Source: Phragmitibacter flavus
Lineage (GTDB): Bacteria > Verrucomicrobiota > Verrucomicrobiia > Verrucomicrobiales > Verrucomicrobiaceae
Reading direction: 5' to 3'
Assembly (NCBI RefSeq): GCF_005780165.1
Contig: NZ_VAUV01000020.1
Coordinates: 1 to 64,000 of the forward strand
Length of the DNA stretch: 64,000 nucleotides
Shown in pieces: positions 1 to 8,103 of this stretch. Each line of letters starts with the position of its first letter. The stretch's first letter is position 1. The position numbers were made by a program, and so were the translations under genes. Below the pieces are notes generated by a model. The model ran no database searches and was not told the DNA's origin. It saw only the letters and a list, made by a program, of their open reading frames with translations.

Positions 1-80
1 ACTGGCCTGCCGGTGTTGATGAGTTCAACGGCCTGTGCTTTAAATTCGGCGGTGTATCGTTTGCGTGGCTTCGATGTCAT
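1..80 (-). CDS. IS3-family transposase OrfA, N-terminal fragment (runs off left edge)
   Basis: The minus strand from 80 reads M-T-S-K-P-R-K-R-Y-T-A-E-F-K-A-Q-A-V-E-L-I and continues off the window. The basic start followed by RYTAEFKAQAVEL is the usual N-terminus of IS3-type OrfA (Transposase_8, helix-turn-helix), which binds the element's ends; the catalytic OrfB would lie to the left. Only about 26 codons are visible, so intactness cannot be judged. Upstream, at 92-111, is an inverted repeat TCTGGA/TCCAGA containing TGGACC on the minus strand, which could be part of the IS end. The element would mark the left limit of the accessory region 1-4800. Confidence 0.7.
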   Translation of the reverse strand, partial: MTSKPRKRYTAEFKAQAVELINTGRP

Positions 81-91
81 TTGGATGGTAT

Positions 92-111
92 TCTGGAGTG
101 GATGGTCCAGA
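92..111. repeat. Short inverted repeat, possible IS3-type element end
   Basis: TCTGGA (92-97) and TCCAGA (106-111) form an inverted repeat just upstream of the transposase start, with TGGACC reading outward on the minus strand. Such sequences occur at IS3-family ends, but the other end lies outside the window, so this is only a suggestion. Confidence 0.3.
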
Positions 112-143
112 AATCTAGCTCACCTCAAAAGAGGTATAAAAAT

Positions 144-243
144 TGAAGATAATGTTGCAATGCGCGGACTGACCCCTGTCAATGCGCGGACTGACCCCTG
201 TCACTTTGAAGCTAATGTTGCAATGCGCGGACTGACCCCTGTC
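144..243. repeat. GGGGTCA-type 22-bp repeats, three copies
   Basis: A 22-bp unit (AATGCGCGGACTGACCCCTG plus TC) occurs at 159-180, 181-202 and 222-243. The first and third copies sit in a longer 37-bp direct repeat (144-180 and 207-243) with one mismatch. The reverse complement reads AGGGGTCAGTCCGCGCATT, the style of short repeat often found near REP-associated and other transposases. No such transposase is visible here. The last copy overlaps the stop codon of the neighbouring HNH-like gene. Confidence 0.75.
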
Positions 244-766
244 ATGGATTTTTTCCGTGCCAGCTTAGTGATGCACGCTCAATAAATCCAAAGATTTCAT
301 TGGTGTCATCCTGTTTTTCTATACCTATGTTTAGGCCGGCTCTCATGACAGTGGATGTGCTAACATTCAGCGGCGTTCTGTAATGACTGCGGTGGAGAGC
401 ACACGCTATCTTATGCATTGTTCGCTCAATTCTCTCCCAATTGAGACGAACAGTCCAAAAGTCCCTTCCTTGGTAACTAACTTGCTCCATGCAAGAGCGA
501 ACACTGGCTTTCAGCGATGGACTCAGATCAAAGGATCTAAATGTCGTTGCTAAGACTTCCTGTTTTCCAGCATCTTGAGCACCGGCAAATCCGATAAAAA
601 TATTTCGCACATACTCGTCGTCTTTTGACGTTTTTTCATTATGGAATGAGCACGAGGGAACCGTGATCAGTTGGCTGCGTTGTTTTTTCGGGAAAAAGCA
701 CTTCGCCGGAGCATGCTCCACTGAGGTTGCTTTGTTTTTGCACATGTAACAAGTTTGTGTGCTCAT
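242..766 (-). CDS. HNH-endonuclease-like zinc-finger protein
   Basis: This 174-residue protein starts with a CYMC zinc knuckle (residues 6-9), then VEHAPAKCFFPKK and VPSCSFHNEKTSKDDEY. The CxxC, EH and CxxHNxxKxxDDE pattern is that of small HNH (His-Me finger) nucleases, where the histidines bind metal and the scissile phosphate. The rest of the protein is not recognised. It ends inside the GGGGTCA repeats and lies 46 bp downstream of the DUF4145 gene on the same strand, so the two may be cotranscribed. Base composition is more AT-rich than the main body of the window, which suggests horizontal origin. The HNH assignment is by motif only; activity and role (restriction, homing or other) are unknown. 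Confidence 0.6.
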   Translation of the reverse strand: MSTQTCYMCKNKATSVEHAPAKCFFPKKQRSQLITVPSCSFHNEKTSKDDEYVRNIFIGFAGAQDAGKQEVLATTFRSFDLSPSLKASVRSCMEQVSYQGRDFWTVRLNWERIERTMHKIACALHRSHYRTPLNVSTSTVMRAGLNIGIEKQDDTNEIFGFIERASLSWHGKNP

Positions 767-812
767 TCTTTAAAACCATAAGACAAAAATTGTAAAATGG
801 TCGTCTAGCTTG

Positions 813-1526
813 TCACCCTTTGATTGTTTTTCTTCTCTGAGGAACCTTATTCTTCAAAAACTGAGCTTTGCCTTCGTTTATATAGATAGTTTCGATTAAA
901 CCCTCCGCAATATCTAGAGAGCTGATTATGTCCAGTCGCGAAGGGGAAAAGTTCCGATGAATGGACGCGTGGCCTATTTCAAGAGTATCTTCAATAATCT
1001 TCTTTTGACGTGGCGAGATACCTCCTGCAATCTGAAGATTATAAAGTTGTTTTTGGAACGAGCCATTGTCACCGACCTGATCAATCATAATGCTTTCTAA
1101 GAGCGCCCGGACCCCCATGGCTGCCAGGGCATAGCATTTGCTATGGAGCGCAGAATAAATTTCTGGAATTAGTCGGGTTACGAATTCGGGCAGCCAGATG
1201 ATTGCAAGCTTCTGACCATCTACAAGTGTCATTGCGTGCGTCCATGTGGGCATTCTTCGGAAGGTGGCTGGGGGATAGTAATTGATGGAGGGAACTTCTC
1301 GCCCATCTTCATCTGTCACTTCTGATTGTAAGCACGTATGCCGGAATGTGATAGATTCACACCCGGCACACTGCAACAATTCATAAAAGTCTTCACCGTG
1401 GATTCGAGCCGGTGGGTCTTCAGAAAGAATCTCGTTCCGGGCAGTCTTATGGTAGTGAATAAGGAAGTGGTTTCGATCTCCTGAACACTGGTTGCAGTGC
1501 GCTTTGACAATGTCGCCTTGATTCAT
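813..1526 (-). CDS. DUF4145 domain protein
   Basis: The 237-residue protein has a CNQCSGDRNH zinc knuckle near residue 11 and a second Cys pair (CAGC) near residue 53. A helical C-terminal part follows, with the DUF4145 signature ALAAMGVRALLESIMID, then SPRQKKIIEDTLEIGHASIH, in which G-H-A-x-x-H is the typical core. DUF4145 occurs alone, attached to HsdR-type restriction subunits, and in mobile accessory regions; its biochemical role is not settled. ATG at 1526 is the obvious start. The gene lies 29 bp downstream of the P-loop gene on the same strand and upstream of the HNH-like gene, consistent with a three-gene accessory operon. Confidence 0.7.
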   Translation of the reverse strand: MNQGDIVKAHCNQCSGDRNHFLIHYHKTARNEILSEDPPARIHGEDFYELLQCAGCESITFRHTCLQSEVTDEDGREVPSINYYPPATFRRMPTWTHAMTLVDGQKLAIIWLPEFVTRLIPEIYSALHSKCYALAAMGVRALLESIMIDQVGDNGSFQKQLYNLQIAGGISPRQKKIIEDTLEIGHASIHRNFSPSRLDIISSLDIAEGLIETIYINEGKAQFLKNKVPQRRKTIKG

Positions 1527-1555
1527 GAGGAATGCTAATTGGAAGAATTTGCTTG

Positions 1556-2239
1556 CTAGATGATCAGGCTGATGTCGTTGTTTATTTCCCTGAAAGGGCG
1601 TTTTTTGCCTTCTGTTGTGAATACTGACACGGTGTTCGCTGCAACCTCGCCAGAAGCCAGAAACGCAAAAAAATCGTCAATATTTGAAGACCAGTGTGAA
1701 ATGTTGAGGTTGCGTCCGGTATCACGCTCTCTAGTCAAAAAGGAATAGAGGCATTGCCCCGGTGATCCTTCGAAATAGATGATTCTAAACATTCCACGGG
1801 CTGCTGCAATGTGCTTCTGTCTTAAGATGGGAAAGCCAGGAAAAGACAAAACAATTCCCGACTTTTTGGCGGTTTTTGCGCGTTGATCGAGTTCAGTAAG
1901 AAGTGGTATCGGATCACAGCTCAGAAAAAACCTATCCCACTGAGGTTTCAGCCCGTGATGAATCATACCATCTACTGGTGGCCACAAATCAGCCTCAATA
2001 AAAACAAGCCTCTCGTGTTCAGCTAGCTGCTCGCTGAGGTAGGACTTGCCTGCCCCTGAAGGGCCAAGGGAAAATGTGTGCATGGTTTTGTGGCTCAGGA
2101 GGTTGTTTAAGAAATGGCTTTGGCTACTTATCACAGTTTCACGGCCTAATCCTTCGAAAAAATATCTTTTAAGGGATTCCGAAGCTTGATGTATAGATTG
2201 GGGGGTATTATAATGTTTGAGTTGATACAATGCTCCCAT
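1556..2239 (-). CDS. P-loop kinase-like protein
   Basis: The 227-residue protein has a clear Walker A motif, GPSGAGKS, at about residues 58-65. A hydrophobic strand with acidic end follows (RLVFIEADLW), then IVLSFPGFPIL and an Arg-rich lid-like stretch LTRERDTGR. This arrangement is that of small nucleoside, gluconate or shikimate-kinase-like P-loop proteins (AAA_33-type), but no specific substrate can be named. The first 50 residues may be a separate helical region; a second start exists at the Met just before HTFSLGPSG. It leads a same-strand run of three genes with the DUF4145 and HNH-like genes. No homologue was recognised with certainty. Confidence 0.55.
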   Translation of the reverse strand: MGALYQLKHYNTPQSIHQASESLKRYFFEGLGRETVISSQSHFLNNLLSHKTMHTFSLGPSGAGKSYLSEQLAEHERLVFIEADLWPPVDGMIHHGLKPQWDRFFLSCDPIPLLTELDQRAKTAKKSGIVLSFPGFPILRQKHIAAARGMFRIIYFEGSPGQCLYSFLTRERDTGRNLNISHWSSNIDDFFAFLASGEVAANTVSVFTTEGKKRPFREINNDISLII

Positions 2240-2399
2240 CCAAGCGTTGTTGTGTCAGAAGCGTAACCCGTTGATAATCAACGCACCATTTTGAGATTTG
2301 AGGCTTCTCGTAGGGGTCGCCATCTTTACCTAGGCAGTAGCGAGGCAAATCGGTCATAAAGTGAGGCATTAGGTCACTCTGTGGAAATACACCCCGCAC
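2208..2399 (-). CDS. Small hypothetical ORF overlapping the P-loop gene start
   Basis: A 63-codon reading frame ends 32 bp inside the P-loop gene in another frame. The composition (PHFMTDLPRYCLGKDGDP) looks protein-like and not simple repeat, so it may be a small gene or the remains of a longer one cut by the repeat-rich DNA upstream. No family was recognised. Treat it as uncertain. Confidence 0.25.
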   Translation of the reverse strand: MRGVFPQSDLMPHFMTDLPRYCLGKDGDPYEKPQISKWCVDYQRVTLLTQQRLDGSIVSTQTL

Positions 2400-2576
2400 G
2401 CGAAAGCAAGATTTTGGCGGTTAGTGCGCTACCGCAACACGTTGTTGCCGCATTTTGGTTTGAATCGATCCTGTCCTGACGCCAAGGCTAACCTCATCCA
2501 ACCGCGTGATGCCCATTCTTCATTGTCCGCTGCATTCTTGTTGTGGGTGCTCACCCTGTCAAGGTTTTGCACACTG

Positions 2577-2674
2577 ACCCCATTGCTTTGCTGACCCCTG
2601 ACCCCATTGCTTTGCTGACCCCTGACCCCATTGCTTTGACCCCATTTCTTCCTCACTGACCCCATTTCTTCCCG
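2577..2674. repeat. Tandem TGACCCC repeat array
   Basis: Two perfect 24-bp units (ACCCCATTGCTTTGCTGACC plus CCTG) at 2577-2600 and 2601-2624 are followed by a shortened third copy (2625-2638) and two ACCCCATTTCTTCC variants to 2674. On the minus strand the core reads GGGGTCAG, as in the array at 144-243, so the two arrays probably share an origin. The array makes an apparent repetitive ORF on the minus strand (2429-2665) that is not believed to be a gene. The rest of 2400-2681 shows nothing recognisable. Confidence 0.75.
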
Positions 2675-2681
2675 TTCAATT

Positions 2682-3524
2682 TTACCTCCAGTCGGCGGGA
2701 GGTGACTTCGTCCATTTCTCGGGATATTTGAATATTCGATGTTCCGTGTATGGCAAGTTAACTATTCGGGATGTGATTCCCATACCAAACCCAACAAAAC
2801 CTATTTTGATTGCCTTGGCGGGCTCAAAGAATGCCGCCCATTCAATGCCACCTATCATGCAAATAATACACCAACCGAGAGTGTTTTCTTCGCAGTCAAC
2901 TCCAATATCTTCACGCGGGTCGTGCTTCGGATCCGATTTAGGAGTGGTAAAGCGCCAAGCGGTGGTCATTATTTTTTCAGTCGGTCGCCCCAATAGCGTC
3001 CTTCTTAGTCGCTTTACTAAATATATTGGGAGCTTTCTGCTTCCCCAAGGAACGCTCGTGCAATAATGAACCCTAATGGCAACATATGCCACAAACAGTT
3101 CAATAAGGTCGAACCTCAACCTCCAATATCTATCTCCAAAAAGATATGTTGTCCCATACTTGCGGAGCATTTTCCTATCCCTATTGACAATCGATTTAGC
3201 GTAGTTTTCTACTATCGAGGCTTTCTGCTCGCATGAAGAGCACAACAGATAGTGTTTATTGCTATCTTGGAGTTGTATTTTTAGGCCATTGTTCAGTTGT
3301 GAAATATTCACTACTCCGCCCCATGCAGTTTTATGCCAATCGAATGCCCAACTTGGAATGATGTGGCTAAGACGAAGCGAAGAGCGCGTTCCGCACACGA
3401 TACATCTTCTGAGGATTCCCCCGGCTGTCCTTTGATCACTCCCATCAATACTTTTTATCTTTTGTCCCGAATCAGTATCGAAGACCTTCCATCTTCCTCT
3501 CCGAGGGTAGTTGCGCTTTTTCAT
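2682..3524 (-). CDS. HNH-like zinc-finger protein, larger type
   Basis: This 280-residue protein has CIVCGTRSSLRLSHIIPSWA at about residues 41-60 and LLCSSCEQKAS at about 93-103. The CxxC, SHIIP and CxxCE series is a common HNH or zinc-ribbon nuclease arrangement, with the SH histidine as the candidate catalytic or metal ligand. The remaining 170 residues contain hydrophobic segments (LFVAYVAIRVHY; MIGGIEWAAFF) and no family I recognise. It is the second HNH-like gene within 3 kb, and both are minus-strand and AT-rich compared with the core genome. It could be a defence nuclease or a degenerate mobile-element nuclease. Confidence 0.5.
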   Translation of the reverse strand: MKKRNYPRRGRWKVFDTDSGQKIKSIDGSDQRTAGGILRRCIVCGTRSSLRLSHIIPSWAFDWHKTAWGGVVNISQLNNGLKIQLQDSNKHYLLCSSCEQKASIVENYAKSIVNRDRKMLRKYGTTYLFGDRYWRLRFDLIELFVAYVAIRVHYCTSVPWGSRKLPIYLVKRLRRTLLGRPTEKIMTTAWRFTTPKSDPKHDPREDIGVDCEENTLGWCIICMIGGIEWAAFFEPAKAIKIGFVGFGMGITSRIVNLPYTEHRIFKYPEKWTKSPPADWR

Positions 3525-3686
3525 TCATTAATCGTAGAAGCGTTTACCGTTGCACGAATAGAGGCAATATTTGCAGCTTCTGATCACGTGCTACTTTTGG
3601 GCTTCTGCATTCATTGTTGAACTCGGCGAACACCACATTCCCCTCATTGAGTAGAGGGCAATTTCACTCAGTGTTGGCGCTTTGAA

Positions 3687-3890
3687 TTACCTGCTGCCGT
3701 AAATCTCCTTAACCTTTTCAACAGCTGCCTCCTCGGCAATTTTGATGACCTTATCGGCGAATTTTCCTAATTCCCGTTCAAGTTGTATACCCCTTTGCGT
3801 TTGCTTGGCGGGATCGGATGAAGGCGGTGACTGTAGAGCATTCACAAGTGAAATTAGTTCGTGGCTGATTTCGTGGCTACGGTAGGACAT
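3687..3890 (-). CDS. Small hypothetical protein (67 aa), likely helical
   Basis: Starting at ATG 3890, the protein is predicted to be almost entirely helical, with an amphipathic second half (GKFADKVIKIAEEAAVEKVK). No domain was recognised. The normal amino-acid composition supports a real gene, but it stands alone between AT-rich spacers (3525-3686 and 3891-4017) in which nothing else is visible. Confidence 0.4.
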   Translation of the reverse strand: MSYRSHEISHELISLVNALQSPPSSDPAKQTQRGIQLERELGKFADKVIKIAEEAAVEKVKEIYGSR

Positions 3891-4017
3891 GGTGTTTAAG
3901 ATGTTATGTTGTTAGCGGTTACTAAACACACCTGCGGTATCGAGTAAAGTCTGGCAATAGTGTATTTCAAAACAAAAAACCCTTTGCACAATGCGGACAA
4001 AGTGCTTTTAGCTTTCC

Positions 4018-4251
4018 ATGTCCTACGAACTGCTTTGGAACCATGCTCGGGAGATGCTGAAAACGGCAGAACAGCCAGTTCTCACGCGCAAGAAGATTGC
4101 GGAAATCCTTGGCGTCGAATCGATTGAGAAAGAAGATCTCATCGAGGCGTTTAGAGCTGAAGATCCTGAGGGGTTCATGTTCGACTTGCGCTGGATAGAC
4201 CTTCCACTCTGGGAAGTGGTGTTCTACAAAAGCCTGAGCCAAGTGTCATAA
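4018..4251 (+). CDS. Small hypothetical protein (77 aa)
   Basis: The ATG at 4018 opens a 77-residue frame with a plausible globular sequence (RKKIAEILGVESIEKEDL looks like a small helix-turn-helix-like helical unit) ending in a hydrophobic strand region, LPLWEVVFY. The antiparallel frame at 3967-4242 is the alternative; the plus-strand frame has the more protein-like composition. Its function is unknown. A 7-bp stem-loop follows at 4303-4320. Confidence 0.45.
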   Translation: MSYELLWNHAREMLKTAEQPVLTRKKIAEILGVESIEKEDLIEAFRAEDPEGFMFDLRWIDLPLWEVVFYKSLSQVS

Positions 4252-4817
4252 CCCATCTCCTCGGAAAATGTCGGATTTTTGCTATCAGCTCGCGACGTAA
4301 TTTCGTGAACGTTTTCACGATAAACGATCGTCCAGAAATGCCTTAGGAATCAATTTGAGGATTGTTTTGTGTTTTTCCGCCAGAAGCGACCTGTCAAACT
4401 CAACGCGGGGATGAATGGGGTCAGGGGGCAGTATGCAAAAAATTGACCGATTGCATCTTTTATATTGAATAGGACTATGACGGATAGTGAATTTGACCCA
4501 GAGTCGGTGGCGGTTTTGAAGTAGGACCGCAGGGGAAGGTATTGACGACATTCTGCCAACGCATGGCGTTGTTTAAGCAGTTCAACAGGTCTAGATTGAG
4601 AGGTGCAATAGGTCTGGATTGAGCGGTGCCGAATTTGCGCGTGTGGCCGGTATAAACTATTGGACTTTCTCCTCCTTGAGCCAAGAGCAGAAGCGGTCAG
4701 GGCATAAGTCGTCTTTAAGATATCCTCCTGACGAGACTAAAACATTAAACAGGGCACATTTTCGCATCCTGCTTTTTGATGATGTGTTATCTCAGTTCCC
4801 AGATGTTTGGCATCCGC
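4252..4817. other. Gene-poor spacer with IS debris
   Basis: No intact gene is visible in these 566 bases. They contain a stem-loop TCGTGAA/TTCACGA (4303-4320), an isolated GGGGTCAGG motif near 4418, a 22-bp imperfect direct repeat around 4587-4627 (AGGTCTAGATTGAG and AGGTCTGGATTGAG), and a transposase-like remnant (separate entry). The G-rich, high-GC texture of the rest of the window begins abruptly at about 4830, inside the RND gene. Confidence 0.6.
4598..4720 (+). pseudogene. Remnant of an IS66-type accessory/transposase HTH protein
   Basis: The plus-strand frame reads SGLSGAEFARVAGINYWTF followed by SSLSQEQKRSG. This is the style of helix-turn-helix region in IS66-associated TnpA-like proteins (GxSxxEFxxxxGINYxTFxxW). 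The frame lacks a proper start and decays into unrelated sequence, so it is read as a leftover of an insertion sequence. The family assignment is by memory of the motif only. Confidence 0.35.
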
Positions 4818-7800
4818 TTAATGCGGTTGGGGCAGGGCGGGGGAGGCGGGTGGTTGTTGGGGGTGGTCTTCTGAAACGGCTTTTTTGCGGGAGAACTTGA
4901 CGGTGAGTTTGCGGATGACCAGATAAAATACCGGGGTGAGGACGAGGCCGAAGATGGTGACGCCGATCATGCCGAAGAACACGGCGGTGCCGAGGGCTTG
5001 ACGCATCTCAGAACCGGCACCGGAGGCGAGGACGAGGGGGGTGACGCCGAGGATGAAGGCGAGAGAGGTCATCAAGATGGGGCGGAGTCGGAGACGGGCG
5101 GCTTCGACGGTGGCGTCGAAGATGTTCTTGCCCTGGTCTTCCAGTTGTTTGGCGAACTCGACGATGAGGATGGCGTTTTTGGAGGCGAGTCCAACGAGCA
5201 CCACGAAGCCGATTTGAGTGAAGATGTTGTTGTCCATGCCGCGCCAGATGACGCCCCAAAGAGCGGCAAGGATGACGAGGGGAACGATGAGGATGATGGC
5301 GAGAGGAAGGGACCAGCTTTCATATTGCGCGGCGAGGGCGAGGAACACGAAGATGACGCAGAGGGGGAAGATGAAGATGGCAGAGTTGCCAGCGAGGATC
5401 TCTTGAAGGGTGAGCTCGGTCCAGTCGAAGGTGAAGCCGCGCGGGAGTTCGGTTTTGGCGAGGTTTTCCATCATGGCGATGGCCTGACCGGAGGAGACGC
5501 CGGGGAGCGTGCTGCCGGAGAGGTCGGCGCTGGCGGCGGTGTTGAAGCTGGCGGCGATGTCGAGTCCGGTGGTTTCGTGAATGGTGACGAGGGTGCCGAG
5601 GGGGACCATCTGGCCTTGGTCGTTACGGACCTTGAGGCGGGTGATGTCAGAGGGTTTGACACGGAACTTGGCTTCGGCCTGGGCGGTGACTTGATAGACG
5701 CGACCGAATCGGTTGAAGTCGTTGACGTAAATGGAACCGAGGCAGGTTTGCAGGGTTTCAAAGATGTCGGCGAGGCGGATGCCCATGGACTTGGCTTTGA
5801 AGCGGTCGACGTCGACGCGGATCTGCGGGACGTTGGGACGCATGGTGGTGAAGACGCTGGTGAGGCCGGGGAGGGTGTTGGCCTTTTGCATCATGTTGAA
5901 CGCAACGCCGGCGAGGGCGTCTTTGCCTTGGGCGTTGTTGTCTTTGATTTGAAGTTTGAATCCGCCGGTGTTGCCGAGTCCGTCCACGGGCGGAGGGGGA
6001 AAGCAGAACACCATGGCTTCCTGCATGGCACCGTAGGCTCCACTGATCTGGCCGAGGATGGCGCCCATGCTTTTGTTGGGGTCTTTGGCGCGGAGTTCGA
6101 AGTCTTCGAGGATGATGAAAAGGGTGCCGGCGTTGGGCATGGCGGAGCCGCCGGAGAGAAGGTGAAAGCCAGGGATTTCGATGCTGTGGGCAACGCCGGG
6201 GATGCTGCGGGCGATGCGGGTCATTTCGTTGGTGACCTTGCGGGTTCGCTCGATGGAAGCGGCATCGGGCAGCTGGGCAAAGGCGATGAGATAACCTTTA
6301 TCGCTGGTGGGAACGAAGCCGGCGGGGACGCTGGTGAAGGTGCGTCCGGTGAGGAACAGCAGGCCGACGTAAATGAGCAGGGCGATCACGGAGAAGCGCA
6401 GGGCGCGTCGCACGATGCCGGTGTAGCCGTTGGTGAATTTTTCGAACAGCCAGTTGAAGCCGTTGAAGAGCCAGCCAAGGGTGAAGTTGATGAGGCGTTG
6501 GAACCAGTCGGGTTTGGCACCGTGAGGTTTGAGCAGGATGGCGCTGAGAGCCGGGGAAAGGGTGAGGGAGTTGAAGGCGGAGATGACAGTGGCGACCGCA
6601 ATGGTGAGGGCGAACTGCCGGTAGAACTGGCCGGTGAGTCCGGTCATGAAAGCGGTGGGCACGAACACGGCGGTGAGGACGATGGCGACGCCGATGACGG
6701 GTCCGGAGACTTCCTCCATGGCGCGTCGGGTGGCGGCGAGAGGGGTTAGTCCGAGGGCGATGTTTCGCTCGACGTTTTCGACCACGACGATGGCGTCATC
6801 GACCACGATCCCAATGGCGAGAACGAGACCGAACATGGTGAGGTTGTTCAGCGAGAAGCCGAACAGTTTCATGACCAGGAAGGTGCCGATGATGGAGACG
6901 GGAACGGCGAGCAGCGGGATGATGGAGGCGCGCCAGTTTTGCAGGAAGATGATGACGACGAGAACGACGAGGATGAGCGCTTCGATGAAGGTATGGATGA
7001 CGGCGTCGATGGACTTTTGGGTGAACATCGTGGTGTCGTAAACGATGCGGTAGTCGAGTCCGGGGGGGAATGATTGTTTGAGTTCCTCCATGCGTTCGCG
7101 GACGGCGGCACTGGTTTCGAGGGCGTTGGAACCGGGGAGCTGGAAGACGCCGAGGGAGCCGGTGGCCTGACCGTCGAGATAAGATTCCATGTTGTAGTCG
7201 CGTCCGGCGAGTTCGACACGGGCAACGTCTTTGACGCGGGTGACCTGGCCGTCGTCGCCGCTTTTGACGATGATGTTTTCGAATTCGGCGACTTCAATGA
7301 GCCGGCCCTGGGTGCTGATGGTGAGTTGGTAGTCGGTGCCCATCGGAGCAGGCGGGGCGCCGAGAATCCCGGCGGCGGCCTGCACGTTTTGTTCGCGGAT
7401 GGCATTGACGACGTCGGTGACGGTCATGTTGCGCGAAGAGATCTTGTCGGGGTCGAGCCAGATGCGCATCGAGTATTCGGAACCGCCGAAGTTTTGCACG
7501 AGGCCGACGCCGGGGAGACGGGCGAGCTGGTCCTTGAGGTTGAGGAGCGCGTAGTTGCCGACGTAAAGATCGCTGAGGCTGTTGTCGGGCGAGATGAGGT
7601 TGACGACGAGGGTGAAGTTGGGCGACTGTTTGACGGTGGTGACGCCGAGTCGGCGCACGTCCTCGGGGAGTCGGGCTTCGGCGACGGCGACGCGGTTTTG
7701 CACCTGGACCTGGGCGATGTCGAGATCGGTGCCGAGTTTGAACGTGACGATGATGGTGCAGGTGCCGTCGGAGGTGCTGTTGGAGCTCATGTAGAGCATG

Positions 7801-8027
7801 TTTTCAACGCCGTTGATTTCCTGTTCGATGGGACGGGCAACGGTTTGGGCGAGCACCTCGGGGTTCGCGCCTGGGTAGCGGGCGGTGACGAGGACGGTGG
7901 GGGGGACGACCTGCGGGTATTGCTCGATGGGCAGGGTGAAGAGGGCGATGCCACCGGTGAGGGTGAGCACGATGGAGAGCACCGCCGCGAAGATGGGGCG
8001 GTCGATGAAGAACTTGGCGAAATTCAT
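4818..8027 (-). CDS. RND multidrug efflux transporter, HAE1/AcrB type
   Basis: At 1069 residues this has the usual length of an AcrB/MexB-type inner-membrane pump. The first transmembrane helix follows MNFAKFFIDRPIFAAVLS; two large periplasmic loops separate helices 1-2 and 7-8. The proton-relay aspartates are present in GIVVDDAIVVVENVER (about residue 405), and a conserved lysine lies in GLASKNAILIVEFAKQLED in the second half. It would form a trimer that takes substrates from the periplasm and inner membrane and works with an adaptor and an outer-membrane channel. The adaptor gene lies 76 bp upstream on the same strand; no outer-membrane factor is in the window. The divergent TetR-type regulator is the likely repressor. 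The C-terminal tail is Pro-rich and unusual in length but not disruptive. Confidence 0.95.
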   Translation of the reverse strand: MNFAKFFIDRPIFAAVLSIVLTLTGGIALFTLPIEQYPQVVPPTVLVTARYPGANPEVLAQTVARPIEQEINGVENMLYMSSNSTSDGTCTIIVTFKLGTDLDIAQVQVQNRVAVAEARLPEDVRRLGVTTVKQSPNFTLVVNLISPDNSLSDLYVGNYALLNLKDQLARLPGVGLVQNFGGSEYSMRIWLDPDKISSRNMTVTDVVNAIREQNVQAAAGILGAPPAPMGTDYQLTISTQGRLIEVAEFENIIVKSGDDGQVTRVKDVARVELAGRDYNMESYLDGQATGSLGVFQLPGSNALETSAAVRERMEELKQSFPPGLDYRIVYDTTMFTQKSIDAVIHTFIEALILVVLVVIIFLQNWRASIIPLLAVPVSIIGTFLVMKLFGFSLNNLTMFGLVLAIGIVVDDAIVVVENVERNIALGLTPLAATRRAMEEVSGPVIGVAIVLTAVFVPTAFMTGLTGQFYRQFALTIAVATVISAFNSLTLSPALSAILLKPHGAKPDWFQRLINFTLGWLFNGFNWLFEKFTNGYTGIVRRALRFSVIALLIYVGLLFLTGRTFTSVPAGFVPTSDKGYLIAFAQLPDAASIERTRKVTNEMTRIARSIPGVAHSIEIPGFHLLSGGSAMPNAGTLFIILEDFELRAKDPNKSMGAILGQISGAYGAMQEAMVFCFPPPPVDGLGNTGGFKLQIKDNNAQGKDALAGVAFNMMQKANTLPGLTSVFTTMRPNVPQIRVDVDRFKAKSMGIRLADIFETLQTCLGSIYVNDFNRFGRVYQVTAQAEAKFRVKPSDITRLKVRNDQGQMVPLGTLVTIHETTGLDIAASFNTAASADLSGSTLPGVSSGQAIAMMENLAKTELPRGFTFDWTELTLQEILAGNSAIFIFPLCVIFVFLALAAQYESWSLPLAIILIVPLVILAALWGVIWRGMDNNIFTQIGFVVLVGLASKNAILIVEFAKQLEDQGKNIFDATVEAARLRLRPILMTSLAFILGVTPLVLASGAGSEMRQALGTAVFFGMIGVTIFGLVLTPVFYLVIRKLTVKFSRKKAVSEDHPQQPPASPALPQPH

Positions 8028-8103
8028 TGCGGGTGGCTGGGAGTGGCGGGACTGGACGGGGCGAGGCTGAGCTAACTGGGCGGAGGCAAGGCGGGGCGGA
8101 GAA

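Noticed and set aside
144-243. Triple 22-bp repeat considered as a CRISPR array
   Set aside because: Copies are adjacent or 19 bp apart, no regular spacers exist and no cas genes are near; it fits a transposase-associated repeat better.
2429-2665. Minus-strand open frame across the TGACCCC array
   Set aside because: The first third is translated tandem repeat (QQSNGVRG units) and no known sequence follows.
3967-4242. 91-codon minus-strand frame opposite the small + strand gene
   Set aside because: The + strand frame has the more natural protein composition; one of the two must be a shadow, so the minus one was dropped, with modest certainty.
4998-6749. 583-codon + strand open frame opposite the RND gene
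   Set aside because: Composition is Glu/Gly/Asp-rich and without motifs; it overlaps conserved RND residues on the other strand.
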